Notes under the pieces: model-generated
The model's database searches: none
What the model saw: the letters and a program-made list of their open reading frames with translations, nothing else
Told to the model about the DNA's origin: nothing
Part shown: positions 1 to 6,784 of the stretch, piece by piece
How positions within the stretch are numbered: the stretch's first letter is position 1
Layout of the letters: each line of letters opens with the position of its first letter
Translations under genes and position numbers: made by a program
Source: Clostridiales bacterium UBA4653
GTDB taxonomy: Bacteria; Bacillota; Clostridia; Oscillospirales; CAG-272
DNA: 20,132 bases
Assembly: GCA_002405565.1 (NCBI GenBank)
Contig: DHMB01000044.1
Span: 5,195-25,326, forward strand
Reading direction: 5' to 3'

Positions 1-327
1 TTTAGTCACTAAATCCTTTACTTCAACTACAGTGCTATACGTATCAAAATATACCTTTGCCCTAACATACATAGATTCACTTAACTCGCTTTTACTAAAA
101 GCAATCTTGTCGGTTATTTTATCCCCTGGTAACACATCAGTTAACGGTATCGCCTGCATTTGTCTTTCATCCACATTTATCTCTATCTTACCAAAACTGA
201 CATCGTTAGTAGTCACTTTCTTATCTGTAAAGAACGCTAATGCAGTAGCCAAGATAATAAGCACTGACAAGCATATAAGACCAACTGAGAGTACAGTTGT
301 CTTATTCTTTGTTTTAATTCTCGTCAT
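1..327 (-). CDS. TasA/camelysin-like protein with SipW-type signal peptide (partial, 3' end off window)
   Basis: The leftward frame is open from an ATG at 327 to the window edge, giving 109 N-terminal residues. GGAGG lies 5 bases upstream of the ATG. The protein starts with a short basic segment (MTRIKTKNK), then a hydrophobic stretch at about residues 11-33 ending in ALAFFTDKK. This is the arrangement of signal peptides cut by the SipW signal peptidase in TasA, CalY (camelysin) and related exported proteins. The next stretch (VSFGKIEINV, then PLTDVLPGDKI and MYVRAKVYF) fits the N-terminal beta-sandwich of that family. In relatives the mature protein is exported and may form matrix fibres or act at the surface. 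The family call is from pattern recognition and the C-terminus is missing. A remnant of a similar protein lies directly upstream (469-662). GC content is well below that of the rest of the window. Confidence 0.72.
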   Translation of the reverse strand, partial: MTRIKTKNKTTVLSVGLICLSVLIILATALAFFTDKKVTTNDVSFGKIEINVDERQMQAIPLTDVLPGDKITDKIAFSKSELSESMYVRAKVYFDTYSTVVEVKDLVTK

Positions 328-442
328 TTTATCCTCCAAAAATATTTTAATTTATTTAGTGAGTGCCTGAATCCCACAACTTACAAGGTTCTCAGTTAAT
401 GACATAAAATGTGCAAGCAGAAATCGGTACAGTTCTTTATAC

Positions 443-476
443 GAAAAAATACTAAACCCTATATAGATTTAGTATT
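443..476 (-). terminator. Hairpin plus T-run after the TasA-like fragment
   Basis: AATACTAAA (448-456) and TTTAGTATT (468-476) form a 9-bp stem with an 11-base loop. Read leftward, the stem begins within the last codons of the fragment and is followed by six T (plus-strand A 444-449). This is the layout of an intrinsic terminator, though the stem is AT-rich and may be weak, so it could also act as an attenuator for the gene at 1-327. Confidence 0.5.
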
Positions 477-662
477 CACACGAAAAAACGCCAACGCCAG
501 CGTCAGCAATAGAATATGTAAAAGTCGTGATCACAGCAAATGGATTCGTTAAAGGTTTGCCACTCCCACTACGAGGCACAAAAATACTATCTAGCGTACC
601 GCTAGATGAAGTATTTTTATTTGAGGCTAAAAGTACCCCCCCCCCGCATAACTTTTAATCAT
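469..662 (-). pseudogene. Frame-broken TasA-like C-terminal fragment with G10 tract (pseudogene or phase-variable ORF)
   Basis: On the minus strand, codons from 636 down to a TAA at 469-471 read as a plausible protein: VLLASNKNTSSSGTLDS, then IFVPRSGSGKPLTNPF and AVITTFTYSIADAGVGVF, ending SCEY. The order T-L-D-S-I-x-V-P, then F-x-V-I, then Y-S-I-A-D-A-G resembles the C-terminal part of TasA/camelysin-family proteins. Just upstream is a run of ten G (plus-strand C at 636-645). From the ATG at 662 the frame passes MIKSYAGGGYF and hits a stop. With 11 G it would join the long frame, and from a second ATG at 649 nine G would do so. Neither ATG has a good ribosome binding site and no signal peptide is encoded. 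A decayed gene remnant is therefore the simplest reading, with slipped-strand phase switching the alternative. Confidence 0.5.
581..617. repeat. Long near-perfect hairpin in the TasA-like fragment
   Basis: AAAATACTATCTAGCG (581-596) pairs with CGCTAGAT and AGTATTTT (600-607 and 610-617), with a 3-base loop (TAC) and a 2-base GA bulge. This is 16 paired bases. Both arms share the AATACTA core found in the hairpin at 448-476. It lies inside the reading frame of the TasA-like fragment. Function unknown: transcript structure, a recombination scar or a protein-binding site are all possible. Confidence 0.6.
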
Positions 663-729
663 AATTTACACTTAGTCTAGGACAACCGTTCCTATACCTT
701 TCTCCTTTTATGTCATTATCTGCATTTTT

Positions 730-758
730 AGTATAACCGAATACGACAAATATTGCAA
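730..758 (-). promoter_or_regulatory. Sigma-A-type promoter driving the left-end leader
   Basis: Read on the minus strand, TTGCAA (758-753) and TATACT (735-730) are separated by exactly 17 bases, a strong sigma-A match. An AGGAG follows at 706-702, but no credible reading frame begins near it. The transcript would run through the hairpins at 581-617 and 448-476 toward the TasA-like gene starting at 327, giving a leader of roughly 390 bases. Confidence 0.65.
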
Positions 759-890
759 ATGTTTTTTACATCTTTTTCAAAAAATTTTTTATTTTTATTT
801 TTTCGCCCCGCGCGGAAATTATTCCCCGCGCCTGTTTCAATTTACATTTTATCATTTCTTTATGAACATTTCAAGCCTTCGCGGGCGAAA

Positions 891-930
891 GAAAAAGGCG
901 GGCTCTTCCCTTCCGGAGGAGCCCGCTTTT
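891..930 (-). terminator. Intrinsic terminator after the MgtC gene
   Basis: GCGGGCTC (898-905) pairs with GAGCCCGC (919-926). Read leftward it is followed by five T (plus-strand A 892-896). It lies 9 bases past the stop of the MgtC-family gene. TTTT on the other side makes it symmetrical enough to work in both directions. The stretch between it and the promoter at 730-758 holds no gene I can support. Confidence 0.85.
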
Positions 931-934
931 CGGT

Positions 935-1654
935 TTATCTCATTTCTTCGATATAGTAAACATATTCAAGTGTACGGAGCGCGTCGATTATCTCCGTGTG
1001 CGTTTTGTATTTTTTAAGTTCCGCCGAGCTTATCGTTATCGCGACGGTATAAACACTGAGTCCGGAATTGAGATATGCCGGATTTGCTTCGATATCGTCT
1101 ATGCGGAGTCCCAGCTCGCGTATCGTCGTCACGAAGTCCTGAAGATTGCCCTTGTTTTTGAGTTCAAGGTGGACTTCAAAATGGTTTGAACGGTTTTTGA
1201 GGAAAATTTCAATCTTCGGGAAGAACGAAAGGCTGACGAGCGTCGTCACAAAAGCGACGAGGGTGAGGGTATAAAGTCCAGCGCCTGCCGCAAGACCGAT
1301 TATTCCGCAAGCCCAGAGTCCGGCGGAGGTTGTCAGTCCTCTTATCTGGTTTCTGGAGCTGAAGAGCACCGAATTTCCGCTTATCATAGCCGAGGCGATT
1401 ATCGTCGCCGCGGAAAGAATCGGCAGTCTTATGGCGGTTCCCTCTATGAGCGCAAGGTCGATGAGCATGGACACCGTCGACGCAAGCGAAATCGTTATGA
1501 ACGTGCGCAAGCCGGCGGAATGTCTCTTGCTCGACCTCTCGCAACCGATTATCGCCGAAAGAACAAGCGAAATCGCTATTCTGAAAATGACAGACCACGT
1601 TCCAAGCTGTGACGACCAGTCACCGAGGAGCTTTGCAATACTATCGTAAATCAT
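935..1654 (-). CDS. MgtC/SapB family membrane protein
   Basis: 239 residues, ATG start with AAAGGAG about 8 bases upstream. The N-terminal half is hydrophobic, with about four membrane helices up to residue 160. It carries the family signatures GCERSSKRHSAGLRTF (residues 37-52) and RGLTTSAGLW (105-114). The C-terminal 80 residues are soluble and look like the ACT-like domain found in longer MgtC proteins. MgtC relatives are linked to survival at low magnesium and, in some pathogens, to inhibition of the F-type ATP synthase; family membership does not prove either role here. The gene starts 13 bases after the stop of the antiporter gene and is followed by a terminator, so the two almost certainly share a transcript. 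A joint role in ion or proton homeostasis is inference. Confidence 0.9.
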   Translation of the reverse strand: MIYDSIAKLLGDWSSQLGTWSVIFRIAISLVLSAIIGCERSSKRHSAGLRTFITISLASTVSMLIDLALIEGTAIRLPILSAATIIASAMISGNSVLFSSRNQIRGLTTSAGLWACGIIGLAAGAGLYTLTLVAFVTTLVSLSFFPKIEIFLKNRSNHFEVHLELKNKGNLQDFVTTIRELGLRIDDIEANPAYLNSGLSVYTVAITISSAELKKYKTHTEIIDALRTLEYVYYIEEMR

Positions 1655-1667
1655 CGTAATTTCTCCT

Positions 1668-3116
1668 TTACTTTCTGTTTATAAATCCGCGTCTGCGTCC
1701 CATCGCGCCCATCGCGGCATATTGTTCCTCCGCCGCTTCAAGGAACGCCTGCTCCTCTTCGGAGGGGGCGGGGTCGCTGTGAGCGGGAAGCTCCGACTGT
1801 ATCTTCTTTATTCTCTCCGTCAATATTTCAACGGGCGTTTTCGCAACGCCTTCCTCGGCAGTCGGAATGTCGGCTGTAAGCTCTTCGAGCTTTGTCGAAT
1901 ACGAATGTGAGAGATAGAGCGAGAGCTTTGCCGCCGCAGGCCCTATCAGCTCATAGAGCACGCTTGACGCAAGGATAACCGTCTGCAAGGCGTTTCCCGT
2001 CTCTCCCCCGAGCATTCTCGCGCCGAGCGCGGCAAGACCGATTGCAACTCCCGCCTGCGGAATAAGTGCAAGACCGAGATAATTGCGAACCTTTTTGTCC
2101 TTGCCGACTATCGCGCAACCGACAAACGAGCCCGCATATTTGCCCACGATTCTGACAAAGAAATACAGCACTCCGACAACCAGAAGCGGCACTCCGCCGA
2201 CGGCGGACGAGGTGTTGACGAGAGCCCCGAGGTCAAAGGTGATACCAGATCTTACAAAGAACAAAAGCAGTATCGGCGGGCTGAAATAGTTCAGCTGCTT
2301 GAAGAGCTTGTCGTCATCCGTTGTGTTTATATAGACCATTCCCATGGACATACACCCGAGCAGGGGCGAAATATCCATCACGGCGCATATGCCGCAGAAG
2401 GTGAAAAGCAACGCAACCGAAACGATGAGTCTGTTGTCGGTCGAGCGCTTGTTCATCAGCAGTTTCAGAATAAATCCGAACGCACCGCCGAGCAAAAGCA
2501 CGACAAGATTAAGAATTATCGGTTTTATGACGCTTTCAAGTCCGGCGGAGCCGCCGCCTGCGGACGACGCAAGAGCGATCGATATCGCCGCGCTGTACGC
2601 AAGCAAGCCGACAACGTCATCCAGCGCAACGACCTGCAAAAGCGTATCGACGAAGTCTCCCTTCGCCCGCGTCTGGCGGATTGTCATCATTGTTGAAGCG
2701 GGGGCTGTCGCCGCCGCGAGCGCCGCAAGCACCGCGGAGAATGCAAGGTCAAGCCCGAGCACCCAGTATGTAACTATAAAGACGAAAAGCGTTGCCACAA
2801 GGGACTCAAGCAGAGTGATTATGACAACCTTCATCCCGTTTTTCTTCAGCGTCGACAGACGGAAAAATTCTCCCGTGCTGAACGCTATGAACGAAAGGGC
2901 AATATCCGGAAGGAACTCCGTTCCGTCTATGACCTTTTGCGGTATTATATCAAAAACGTAAGGCCCTATCAGTATTCCGACGACGATATACGCCGTTACG
3001 TTCGGAAGGCGGAGCAGCTTTGTTATCCGCGTCATCAGAAATCCGCAGAAAAGCATAACCGCTATGGAAATTATCACCGAAGCGACAGGCCCCGTGCTTT
3101 CCACAAGTGCACGCAT
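1668..3116 (-). CDS. CPA2-type cation/proton antiporter (NapA/KefB-like membrane domain)
   Basis: About 482 residues, with 12 or so hydrophobic segments up to residue 425 and then a charged, alanine-rich tail of about 60 residues. Hallmarks are the paired aspartates in VVALDDVVG, expected in the electrogenic CPA2 ion path, a TAPASTMM segment about 30 residues before it, and a late IPQAGVAIGLAALG helix. There is no TrkA-N/RCK nucleotide-binding domain, unlike KefB/KefC, so glutathione or NAD(H) gating is not expected. An ATG also exists at 3125, but AAAGG (3130-3126) abuts it directly. The same AAAGG is 9 bases from the ATG at 3116, which I therefore prefer. First gene of an operon with the MgtC gene. 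The ion exchanged (sodium or potassium) cannot be told from sequence. Confidence 0.88.
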   Translation of the reverse strand: MRALVESTGPVASVIISIAVMLFCGFLMTRITKLLRLPNVTAYIVVGILIGPYVFDIIPQKVIDGTEFLPDIALSFIAFSTGEFFRLSTLKKNGMKVVIITLLESLVATLFVFIVTYWVLGLDLAFSAVLAALAAATAPASTMMTIRQTRAKGDFVDTLLQVVALDDVVGLLAYSAAISIALASSAGGGSAGLESVIKPIILNLVVLLLGGAFGFILKLLMNKRSTDNRLIVSVALLFTFCGICAVMDISPLLGCMSMGMVYINTTDDDKLFKQLNYFSPPILLLFFVRSGITFDLGALVNTSSAVGGVPLLVVGVLYFFVRIVGKYAGSFVGCAIVGKDKKVRNYLGLALIPQAGVAIGLAALGARMLGGETGNALQTVILASSVLYELIGPAAAKLSLYLSHSYSTKLEELTADIPTAEEGVAKTPVEILTERIKKIQSELPAHSDPAPSEEEQAFLEAAEEQYAAMGAMGRRRGFINRK

Positions 3117-3141
3117 ATCTTTCATCCTTTCTTTCGTGATA

Positions 3142-3164
3142 TCTCCCGACTTCTCCGCGGGAGA
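3142..3164 (-). promoter_or_regulatory. Leader hairpin upstream of the antiporter gene
   Basis: TCTCCCG (3142-3148) and CGGGAGA (3158-3164) form a perfect 7-bp stem with a 9-base loop, in the short leader between the promoter at 3180-3208 and the ribosome binding site at 3126-3130. No T-run follows, so it is not a simple terminator. It may tune translation or mRNA stability. Confidence 0.5.
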
Positions 3165-3179
3165 GGTGTGTATTATTAT

Positions 3180-3208
3180 ATGATATTACTTTCTTTCGAT
3201 TTTGTCAA
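3180..3208 (-). promoter_or_regulatory. Sigma-A-type promoter for the antiporter-mgtC operon
   Basis: On the minus strand TTGACA (3208-3203) is separated by 17 bases from TATCAT (3185-3180). The -35 is a perfect consensus match. The predicted start is near 3173, giving a leader of about 55 bases. Confidence 0.75.
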
Positions 3209-3270
3209 CCGTTTCAGAGTTTTTTGCAAAAAACAATGATTTATCCGTTTTTTCCCCATTATTTTTTGAT

Positions 3271-3315
3271 AAAACGACCGGAGAAGTCCGTCGCCGTGCG
3301 GCAAGACCTCTCCGG
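3271..3315 (-). terminator. Intrinsic terminator after the SPFH gene
   Basis: CCGGAGA (3278-3284) pairs with TCTCCGG (3309-3315). A nested GTC/GAC pairing and a GCCG/CGGC mini-stem lie inside. Read leftward it is followed by TCGTTTT. It lies about 20 bases past the stop at 3335 and closes the sulfatase-YidC-SPFH cluster. Confidence 0.7.
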
Positions 3316-3334
3316 ATTTGATATTTTTGTTTTT

Positions 3335-4330
3335 TCAGTTCTTTTCCGCAAGAGAGGAAAGGAGCTTATAGAAGTCCTCCGCGCCGATATACGTCTGCGG
3401 GAGCTCGCCGTTCCATTTCTGAACGTAATAATAGATGACAAGATTTTTGATGTCCTCATCCGTGATGTTTTCCTTGTCTGCGGCGAGAATATCTCTGACC
3501 TGACCGATTATTGCTGCGTCCTTCTGGCCTGCATATTCGGCGGCGTCAGCCTGAATCTTCGTGACGTCAAGGTCTGCCTGCGCGGCAATCTTCGCAACAG
3601 CGGCGTCTGCATTTGCCTTCATTTCGGCAATCTGCTTTGCGTATTCAGCCTCCATAAGAGCCTGCGCCTGCTCGATTTCCGCCTGCTGTTTCTTCTGCGC
3701 GGCAACCTGCTTTGCCTCAACCGCGTTTGTGAAAGCGTCCGAGAAGTCGAGGTTTTCAAGCGACGTATCGAGCACGTCGATATTGTAATTGTCCAGCTTT
3801 TCCGTCAATATGGTTTTTATTTCAAGCGAAAGCTCCGCGCGCTTTTCGAGAAGCTGTTCCGCCGTGTACTGCGCCATGACGCTCTTCACAGCCTCCTGAA
3901 TACGGGGCGTGATGACCGTTTCGTAATACTTTGTGCCGATGGTGCGGTAAATATCCTGCGCGTTCGCCTTCTGTATCTGGTAGTTGAGCGAATACGTTAC
4001 GTCAACCTCCTGAATATCCGAGGAGAAGCACGTAAGGTCTATGCTTGCCTTCTGGTTTCTGTTATCCATGTTGACAACCGTCTTCCACGGCGCCGTGAAA
4101 TGCACGCCCGCCTCATATGTATAGCTTTCAACGTTACCGAACGTCGTGACTATTCCCGTGTGTCCCGTCGGCACTGTGCGCACACAGCTCGAAACGCAGA
4201 TAACAAGCCCGACAGCAAGAGCCGCCGTCCCCGCAATCGCCTTCACCTTTCTTCCCTGTCCGCTTTTCTTCGCGATGAAGAACGCGCCGACAGCAATCGC
4301 CAGAACGCCTATAATGAAAAATCCAAGCAT
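3335..4330 (-). CDS. SPFH/band-7 (prohibitin-like) membrane protein
   Basis: 331 residues, ATG start, with GAGGAGG about 7 bases upstream. Two hydrophobic helices lie at residues 3-20 and 31-49. The SPFH/PHB domain starts right after (PTGHTGIVTTFGNVESYTYEAG, 54-75) and runs to about 200. An alanine- and glutamate-rich coiled coil follows (about 200-275), then a short C-terminal segment. SPFH proteins form large membrane-bound oligomers that organise membrane regions or regulate proteases and insertases. The known E. coli example is HflK/HflC acting on FtsH and, indirectly, YidC substrates. Here the gene is last in a cluster with a YidC fusion, 27 bases after the small acidic membrane protein. 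A scaffold or quality-control role for that cluster is inferred from position only. Confidence 0.88.
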   Translation of the reverse strand: MLGFFIIGVLAIAVGAFFIAKKSGQGRKVKAIAGTAALAVGLVICVSSCVRTVPTGHTGIVTTFGNVESYTYEAGVHFTAPWKTVVNMDNRNQKASIDLTCFSSDIQEVDVTYSLNYQIQKANAQDIYRTIGTKYYETVITPRIQEAVKSVMAQYTAEQLLEKRAELSLEIKTILTEKLDNYNIDVLDTSLENLDFSDAFTNAVEAKQVAAQKKQQAEIEQAQALMEAEYAKQIAEMKANADAAVAKIAAQADLDVTKIQADAAEYAGQKDAAIIGQVRDILAADKENITDEDIKNLVIYYYVQKWNGELPQTYIGAEDFYKLLSSLAEKN

Positions 4331-4357
4331 TGAAATGTCCTCCTCAATATTTATCTT

Positions 4358-4687
4358 TTATTTGTTTTCGTCCGTTTTATCGGATGAATCAGCGTCATCG
4401 GAGGCATTCTCCTCATCGGACTTTGCCTCGTCATCTTCGTTTATAACGATATCCTCTTCGACTTCCTTGCCGGCGTTTTCGTCAATACCGAGCTTTTTGG
4501 AAACCTTTTTCTTGACCTTTCTCCACCAGACAAAGAACACCGCGCCCGCCGCGATAACGATTCCCGCAATCGCCTGCGCCGCATATGACACAACCGAAGG
4601 GTCTATATACGCCGCGGCGTTGACCGTGGCAAATATCATCATGCCGAAGCAAAGATATGCCGATAAAAGAATTTTCATGCGTTTCAT
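4358..4687 (-). CDS. Small membrane protein with strongly acidic C-terminal tail, function unknown
   Basis: 109 residues from the ATG at 4687, which has GGGAG about 10 bases upstream. A TTG extension to 4711 exists but would overlap the upstream stop codon and has no suitable ribosome binding site. Residues 1-25 form a signal-anchor or cleavable signal (MKRMKILLSAYLCFGMMIF then ATVNAAA). They are followed by AYIDPSVVSYAAQ and a second helix (AIAGIVIAAGAVFFVWW) that ends in a basic cluster RKVKKKVSKK. The last 40 or so residues are almost all Asp, Glu, Ser, Asn and Lys. I recognise the AYIDPS-helix-basic layout as a recurring small-protein type in Clostridia but know no function. It sits 20 bases after the YidC fusion gene and 27 before the SPFH gene. 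A role as an accessory of the fusion protein is a guess from this position. Confidence 0.8.
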   Translation of the reverse strand: MKRMKILLSAYLCFGMMIFATVNAAAYIDPSVVSYAAQAIAGIVIAAGAVFFVWWRKVKKKVSKKLGIDENAGKEVEEDIVINEDDEAKSDEENASDDADSSDKTDENK

Positions 4688-4707
4688 AATAAATTTTCTC
4701 CCGTAAA

Positions 4708-6768
4708 TCAATCTTTTCTGTTCTTCTGAATTTCCGCAAGACGGCGAAGAATGTATTTCGCGCCCTCCGCACCGTTCGTTCCGTATGAATAAAGGTGCTC
4801 GTGCAGAAGCGCCGTTATCTTTTCTTTATATTTTTCCCCGCTTGACATAAGCTCGTCTGCGACAGTCTTCGTCCTGTCGAGCTCGCTCTTTTCAAGCGCA
4901 ACCCCGACCTTGTCGCGGAGGTATATTTCCGCCGGAGTCAGTCCGAGCTTTTCCCATTCGGGATTTTCCATTTTCATCTTTGTGTTGACAAAGAGCACGG
5001 GCTTTTTCGTCGAGAAGCAGAATTCATATGCAATCGCCGACCAGTCCGTTATCAGCAGGTCTGACGAATATGTCGATTTGTTTGTCGTAAAGTCCAGTTC
5101 AAATGTGAGCTTTTCGTCCGGTACGCCGGCATACTTTTCCGTCAGTAGCTTTATCTTCTCCGGATAACGCTTGACGTATTCCGGGTGCGGGCGGACGGTT
5201 ATGTGGTTTTCTTCGCACATGAGCTGCTCTATAAGCGTATCGACGCAACTGTCGAGAAGGTTGTCCTCCTGCCACGACGGCCCTATCAGTATCTCGCGCT
5301 TTGCGTGCGGGGTCTTGTCCATATCCTCATAAGCCTTTTCCAGCTTTTCTTCAAGAGGATAACCGAATTTGACAAGCGTCTTTTCGGGAAGAGAATAAAC
5401 CTCCTCCGTTTTGCGGACTTCCCTTGCGACATGCTCTCCCGTGCAGAAAATCGTATCAAAATGGTCAAGGGCGGCTTTGCGGAAGCCCATATGGACGCTC
5501 ATCATGTCGTGCGGAACATAAATATATTCGACGTCCTTGCGCACAAGCGAACGCTTTATGTAATAATTGTCGAGGTCGGGCGTTGTCATTGCGACTATGT
5601 CCGCGTCCATCCTCATCATAAGCGTTATCAGCTTTTTCTGACCGATATAATAAGGCTTTATGGTCGGATCGGTCTCGGCGAGCCTGAAAATCGCGTCGTC
5701 CGGATCGCTTGTGACGTAATGAATCGTCATGTTCTTTGCTCTCTTTTTCAGCTCCGAGATAAGCGCCTCATAATATTTATAGAACCCGCTCCGTTCGGAA
5801 TAGATAACAAAGTGTTTGTTTACTATCTTGAAGAACCTCTTGTAATCCGCTCTTTCGCGCTTTGCGTTTTCCTTGGCTTTAACGTCTTTTTTGTCGTCGC
5901 CGAGGCGTTCAATGTCCGCAAGCGCGGCTCGACTTTCTTCGAGCTTGCCGTAATCAACGTATTTTTTCGGATTTATAACGGCATTGAGCACAAGCTGCTG
6001 AACAATTGCGAAAAGGTTGCTCGCAACCCAGTAAAGCGCGACGCCCGAATAAACAAAGAATCCGAGCGAAAGCGAAATGCCGACGGAAAGCACCGTCATT
6101 CCGTATTTGTTGAGCTTGCTCTGCTCCGCCTGGAGAACGTTTATAGCGTTCTGAACCCAGCACAGAAGCAGCGACGAAGCGCCCGCAATCACGGGAACGA
6201 GCGTATATATTCCCCATGTTTTATAAGGCTCAACGCCGAGCGAAAAGCCCGCAAAGGAGAGGTCGAAGCTCTTTATCTGCGATACGACCGCCGAAAGCGA
6301 AGCGTCGGTTTCCGCGCCGGACTGTATCATTCCTATGATACCGAGCTGGTCGCTCCCTTCAAGTCCGAAGCTCTTTGCAAGCGCCTCGACGGTCTCGCCG
6401 TTTATATGAAGAATACTTGTGAGCGGCTGTTTGACTATATACACAACCGCGCTGAGGAGCAGTAGCTGCAAAAGAAGCGGTACGACCGACGCAAACGGGC
6501 TGTAACCGATTTTTTTATAAAGCTTTGTTTCCTCTTCGGCAATTCTGTCCCTGTCGCCGTAATATTTCGCCTTTATAAAGTTTATATCCGGCTGGATTGT
6601 GACCATTTTTATTGAGTTTTTATGCACCCACACCGAGACGGGAAGAAGAATTATCTTCGTGCAGAGAGTGAAAAGGATTATCGCAAGACCGTAATTGCCG
6701 AGAAGCTCCCAGCACCACTTCATAACGTATCCGAAAGGATAACATATATAATACATGACAGTATCCAT
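4708..6768 (-). CDS. YidC/Oxa1 insertase fused to CDP-glycerol glycerophosphotransferase-like domain
   Basis: 686 residues in one uninterrupted frame, ATG with AAGGAG 5 bases upstream. Residues 1-280 are a Gram-positive-type YidC: helices near 22-45, 92-113, 167-190 and 222-265, with the segment LFTLCTKIILLPVSVWVHKN leading into the cytoplasmic helical hairpin (KMVTIQPDINFIKAKYYGD). The groove position that is normally Arg is Lys38 by my alignment. A charged linker (about 283-315) leads to a glyphos_transf (TagB/TagF) domain over about 316-680. It shows VPHDMMSVHMGFR (His420, His426), RPHPEY (His528) and ITDWSAIAYEF (Asp575, Ser577). TagF-like enzymes move glycerol or ribitol phosphate from the CDP-activated form onto teichoic-acid chains. 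The gene follows the sulfatase by 16 bases. A coupled role in envelope-polymer assembly is inference; donor and acceptor are unknown. Confidence 0.88.
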   Translation of the reverse strand: MDTVMYYICYPFGYVMKWCWELLGNYGLAIILFTLCTKIILLPVSVWVHKNSIKMVTIQPDINFIKAKYYGDRDRIAEEETKLYKKIGYSPFASVVPLLLQLLLLSAVVYIVKQPLTSILHINGETVEALAKSFGLEGSDQLGIIGMIQSGAETDASLSAVVSQIKSFDLSFAGFSLGVEPYKTWGIYTLVPVIAGASSLLLCWVQNAINVLQAEQSKLNKYGMTVLSVGISLSLGFFVYSGVALYWVASNLFAIVQQLVLNAVINPKKYVDYGKLEESRAALADIERLGDDKKDVKAKENAKRERADYKRFFKIVNKHFVIYSERSGFYKYYEALISELKKRAKNMTIHYVTSDPDDAIFRLAETDPTIKPYYIGQKKLITLMMRMDADIVAMTTPDLDNYYIKRSLVRKDVEYIYVPHDMMSVHMGFRKAALDHFDTIFCTGEHVAREVRKTEEVYSLPEKTLVKFGYPLEEKLEKAYEDMDKTPHAKREILIGPSWQEDNLLDSCVDTLIEQLMCEENHITVRPHPEYVKRYPEKIKLLTEKYAGVPDEKLTFELDFTTNKSTYSSDLLITDWSAIAYEFCFSTKKPVLFVNTKMKMENPEWEKLGLTPAEIYLRDKVGVALEKSELDRTKTVADELMSSGEKYKEKITALLHEHLYSYGTNGAEGAKYILRRLAEIQKNRKD

Positions 6769-6784
6769 TTTTTCTCCTTTTGGG

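Noticed and set aside
474..660. Rightward proline-rich frame opposite the TasA-like fragment
   Set aside because: It has no start codon or ribosome binding site. The leftward reading gives a better protein pattern and fits the promoter direction.
753..956. 67-codon rightward frame
   Set aside because: It starts inside the -35 of the leftward promoter, runs through the terminator into the MgtC gene, has no ribosome binding site and is Phe-rich from AT runs.
3224..4333. Long rightward frame of 369 codons opposite the SPFH gene
   Set aside because: The opposite strand encodes a clear SPFH domain with a good ribosome binding site. The rightward product is Arg/Leu/Cys-rich with no domain pattern, typical of an antisense shadow.
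4688..4711. TTG-initiated N-terminal extension of the small acidic-tail protein
   Set aside because: It overlaps the upstream stop codon and has no fitting ribosome binding site, while ATG 4687 has GGGAG at a workable distance and begins a normal signal segment.
5185..6465. Rightward frame of 426 codons opposite the YidC fusion
   Set aside because: It is antisense to the conserved YidC and transferase motifs, has biased composition and no ribosome binding site.
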